Of a DNA stretch of 39,742 nt, positions 37,574 through 39,742 are shown piece after piece; the first letter of the stretch is position 1, and the number at the start of each line of letters is the position of its first letter. The notes below the pieces were generated by a model. It had not been told where the DNA came from and made no database searches. It worked only from the letters and a program-made list of their open reading frames with translations. A program made the position numbers and the translations under genes. The stretch lies in contig JANQOE010000007.1 of NCBI GenBank assembly GCA_028279245.1, positions 1-39,742 of the forward strand. The letters run 5' to 3'. The DNA comes from Alphaproteobacteria bacterium (lineage in GTDB: Bacteria > Pseudomonadota > Alphaproteobacteria > UBA6615).

Positions 37574-38419
37574 TTAGCTGCCGTTGCGACCGGTCGTTCG
37601 CTCGTAATGCTTGATGTAGCGTTCGGTCACCAGGTCGGTGGGTACGACGATGCAGACATCGGTCGTGTCGAACTGGTGATCGACGACCGCGCCGTCGCCG
37701 ACAAAGCCGCCGAGCCGCAAGTAGCCCTTGATGAGGGGCGGCAGATCGCTGCGCGTGTTGATGCGGTCCACCGGCAGGATATCCATCGCCACATGACGGT
37801 GCGCCACGGCGCGTGGCCGAATGGCGGGCGGTGCCAGGTGGTAGTGGTAGAGGTAGCTGAGTTCGTTGGCGAGGTGCTGCGGATCGGTGCCCGGCAGGCT
37901 GCCGCAGCCGAACATCAACGAGATGTTCCAGTGAAATACATAGTGGGCGATGCCGCGCCACAGCAGCTGCATGGTGGGACGGTTGCGGTAGCCGGCGGCC
38001 ACGCAAGAGCGGCCCAACTCCAGCTTCTCACCGGGATAGGCGAGCAGATTGGCGATGTCGTATTCGCCGGCCGTGTAGAAGTCATCCTCCGCCACGCTGC
38101 TGCGCAGCAGCCGGTAGTTGCCGACGACCGCGCCCTGTCCGGCGGGCGAGTCGTCGATCACCAGCAGGTGGTCGCATTTGTCGTCGAAGGAATCGAAGTC
38201 ACGGCGCAACCGCACCATTTCGGCGGTCGGTTTGGCCGCCAGTTCCTCATAGAACACGCGATAGCGGAGTTCCTGTACGGCAACGATGTCGTCCGCAGAT
38301 TCCGCCAAGCGCACAGCCATGTCGCCCGTGCGCAACGGCGGGAACCAAGACTCCTCCGTTGCATCGACCGGTGTCGCCCGCTGCGCAACGGTCGCCGCGC
38401 CAACCGGCTCAGTGGTCAT
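37574..38419 (-). CDS. OlsB-like ornithine acyl-ACP N-acyltransferase
   Basis: A 281-aa GNAT-fold protein of the OlsB type, which attaches a 3-hydroxyacyl chain from acyl-ACP to ornithine in the first step of ornithine lipid synthesis. Visible family traits: ELRYRVFYEE, KCDHLLVIDD, LELGRSCVAAGYRNRPTMQLLWRGIAHYV and a C-terminal IKGYLRLGGFVGDGAVVD segment. The adjacent acyltransferase (3 bp downstream) fits OlsA, which would complete the pathway. It lies 25 bp after fur/mur. A related hemolysin-like acetyltransferase function cannot be fully excluded. Confidence 0.85.
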   Translation of the reverse strand: MTTEPVGAATVAQRATPVDATEESWFPPLRTGDMAVRLAESADDIVAVQELRYRVFYEELAAKPTAEMVRLRRDFDSFDDKCDHLLVIDDSPAGQGAVVGNYRLLRSSVAEDDFYTAGEYDIANLLAYPGEKLELGRSCVAAGYRNRPTMQLLWRGIAHYVFHWNISLMFGCGSLPGTDPQHLANELSYLYHYHLAPPAIRPRAVAHRHVAMDILPVDRINTRSDLPPLIKGYLRLGGFVGDGAVVDHQFDTTDVCIVVPTDLVTERYIKHYERTTGRNGS

Positions 38420-38444
38420 TTTCCCCCTCTACGCCCGGACCGGC

Positions 38445-38873
38445 CTAAGAATCCTTGTCCGCGCTTGCCTCGCCCACCGGCATCCCAAAGAGCTCCAGCC
38501 GGTGATCGACCAACTTGTACCCCAGTCGCTGCGCGATCTTCTCCTGCAGCTGCTCGATCTCCGGATCGTGGAACTCAATCACCCGTCCTGACCGTATGTC
38601 GATGAGGTGGTCGTGATGCTCCGACGGCACCTCTTCATAACGCGCCCGCCCGTCACCGAAATCGTGCTTCGTGAGGATGTTCGCCTCTTCAAACAGCCGC
38701 ACTGTCCGATAGACAGTGGCGATGGAGATCCGAGGATCGATGTTCGTTGCGCGCCGGTAAAGCTGGTCTACGTCCGGATGATCTTCCGCCTCGGACAGAA
38801 CCCGGGCGATGATCCGCCGCTGCTCCGTCAGCTTCAGGCCCTTCTGTTCACAGAGCTTTTCGATTCGCGACAT
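38445..38873 (-). CDS. fur: Fur/Mur family metal-responsive regulator
   Basis: A 142-aa Fur protein. MSRIEKLCEQKGLKLTEQRRIIARVL and ISIATVYRTVRLFEEANIL form the DNA-binding domain; EHHDHLIDIRSGRVIEF carries metal-binding His/Glu residues. The CxxC zinc pair of E. coli Fur is absent, as in alphaproteobacterial Fur and Mur proteins, many of which respond mainly to manganese. I chose the ATG at 38873, which has CAGG 7 bases upstream; starts at 38879 and 38900 are possible. This is distinct from the Irr protein at 15961. The rimI-fur-miaB neighbourhood is typical of alphaproteobacteria. Confidence 0.92.
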   Translation of the reverse strand: MSRIEKLCEQKGLKLTEQRRIIARVLSEAEDHPDVDQLYRRATNIDPRISIATVYRTVRLFEEANILTKHDFGDGRARYEEVPSEHHDHLIDIRSGRVIEFHDPEIEQLQEKIAQRLGYKLVDHRLELFGMPVGEASADKDS

Positions 38874-38947
38874 CCGCATACCTGGTCGGAAATCCAGCAA
38901 TGATTATAGACCAACGCCGTTGTTGTGACACCCTGCAATGGCGGGGC

Positions 38948-39424
38948 TTAGCGGACGGTCTTACAAAGCAGCAGAGCGTCGTGCTGCAACCCGCTTGAAT
39001 CGCGGTAGTAGCCCAGGCGCACACCAACGCGCTGGAAACCCGCATTCTGATAAAGCGCGCGGGCGCCACGGTTGCCTTCCGCAACCTCAAGATAACAACG
39101 GGCGGCGCTGTGGTTCTTCGCCTGGGCGAGTTGCCAATTCAGCAGCTGTGCACCGCAGCCGCGGCGCCGGTGTTCGGCCAAGACGCCGAGGAAGAGGAGT
39201 TCGAACTCGTCGGCGACCTGCCGGCCTAAGGCGACACCAGCCGGCGATTCGGCCTCGCTGGCCAGGCAACCCACGGTGCCGGAGACGGCGAGCATGTCGC
39301 GCACACCCTCAGCTGACCAGGCCTCGGCGCCGATCTCCGGCAAGCATCGGTTCTGCAGCTCGGCGACCAGTTCCGCCGCCGCCGGCCCGACGGCCATACA
39401 TTGCCAGGCCGTAGCGGTCGTCAT
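38948..39424 (-). CDS. rimI: Ribosomal-protein-alanine acetyltransferase RimI-like
   Basis: A 158-aa GNAT N-acetyltransferase. The acetyl-CoA binding motif is LAEHRRRGCGAQLLNWQL, followed by RCYLEVAEGNRGARALYQNAGF and VGVRLGYYRDS, matching RimI. In E. coli RimI acetylates the N-terminus of ribosomal protein S18. The ATG at 39424 overlaps the tsaB stop (ATGA); a longer frame to 39514 lies wholly inside tsaB. The tsaB-rimI order is widely conserved. Confidence 0.9.
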   Translation of the reverse strand: MTTATAWQCMAVGPAAAELVAELQNRCLPEIGAEAWSAEGVRDMLAVSGTVGCLASEAESPAGVALGRQVADEFELLFLGVLAEHRRRGCGAQLLNWQLAQAKNHSAARCYLEVAEGNRGARALYQNAGFQRVGVRLGYYRDSSGLQHDALLLCKTVR

Positions 39425-39742
39425 GCCGGGCGCAGGCCAACACTGCCCGGCGACAACGTCACGTCGGGCGCGCGCAAGTAAAGCGGTGGCGGAAACGAAT
39501 GGGGCGGCGGCCAACCCGCGTCGGCGACCTGCTCCGCCGCCAGCGCTGCAATCTCGGCCGCGTCGGGCAGACCGTGCCCGGGCGCAACCAACAGGTCTTG
39601 GCGGCCGGTACCGGCGACGAAATCAGCGGCGGCGTCGCCGGCCACCAACAACGGACCATCCGGCAACGCCGCGGCGATCCGATCCACGGGCAGCGCCTGC
39701 GGTTCGCCGATCGGCTGACCGTCGCGGAAGAGTTGGTTGTAG
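39421..39742 (-). CDS. tsaB: tRNA threonylcarbamoyladenosine protein TsaB, C-terminal part
   Basis: The last 106 codons of a gene cut by the right edge of the window. The visible protein reads LYNQLFRDGQPIGEP near the edge and ends PLYLRAPDVTLS...LRPA. The LYLRAPDV-type ending (usually YLR-x2-DV) is typical of TsaB, the non-catalytic partner of TsaD in making t6A37 on tRNAs. The position immediately before rimI supports the call. No start codon is in the window. Confidence 0.88.
   Translation of the reverse strand, partial: YNQLFRDGQPIGEPQALPVDRIAAALPDGPLLVAGDAAADFVAGTGRQDLLVAPGHGLPDAAEIAALAAEQVADAGWPPPHSFPPPLYLRAPDVTLSPGSVGLRPA

Overview
This is a G+C-rich chromosomal segment from an alphaproteobacterium, most likely of the Rhodospirillales or a close relative. 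The evidence is gene order and protein character: gyrB-recF-dnaN-dnaA-rpsT, then enoyl-CoA hydratase, mutM, ubiE-ubiB-coaBC-dut, fabA-fabB-fabI opposite an Irr-type Fur protein, and a tsaB-rimI-fur/mur-(ols)-miaB-phoH-ybeY-corC-lnt-metK-trmB cluster leading into rimP-nusA-ylxR-infB-rbfA-truB-rpsO-pnp. Nearly every base is in a recognisable gene. I see no transposon, prophage, CRISPR array, tRNA or rRNA gene.

Layout. Positions 1-4171 (minus) hold the replication genes gyrB (5' end only), recF, dnaN and dnaA. A 427-bp non-coding stretch with A+T-rich palindromes separates dnaA from rpsT (minus). An enoyl-CoA hydratase and mutM follow on the minus strand. From 6656 the plus strand carries ubiE-ubiB (ubiquinone), then coaBC-dut-rrf2-cysK-moeB in tight or overlapping order behind a good promoter, then a secreted SH3-domain protein. 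Positions 13454-16380 (minus) form an iron/peroxide-type cluster: irr, an Irr-box-like operator, a rubrerythrin without rubredoxin domain, a two-cluster CCG-domain Fe-S protein, and a DUF3501 protein. Divergent from irr is the plus-strand fabA-fabB-fabI operon. A glycerophosphodiesterase gene ends 3 bp from fabI on the opposite strand. From there to the right edge everything is on the minus strand: pnp, rpsO, truB, rbfA, infB, ylxR, nusA, rimP; trmB, metK, lnt, corC, ybeY, phoH, miaB; an olsB/olsA-like acyltransferase pair; fur/mur; rimI; tsaB (cut by the window edge).

How it works together. The left part supplies initiation and sliding-clamp functions, DNA repair (MutM, RecF), nucleotide hygiene (Dut), coenzyme A and quinone synthesis. 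The right part is a transcription/translation block. Its rimP-nusA transcript appears to begin at a clear promoter and then to meet a textbook intrinsic terminator before the first codon, so it looks like an attenuator. The least understood part is irr-rubrerythrin-CCG Fe-S protein-DUF3501, where a 17-bp near-palindrome resembling the iron control element lies directly upstream of the rubrerythrin promoter. I regard this as the best candidate for an incompletely described system in the window. The remainder is conserved core genome. Start codons are often GTG or TTG; where I chose a start other than the longest possible one, the entry says why.
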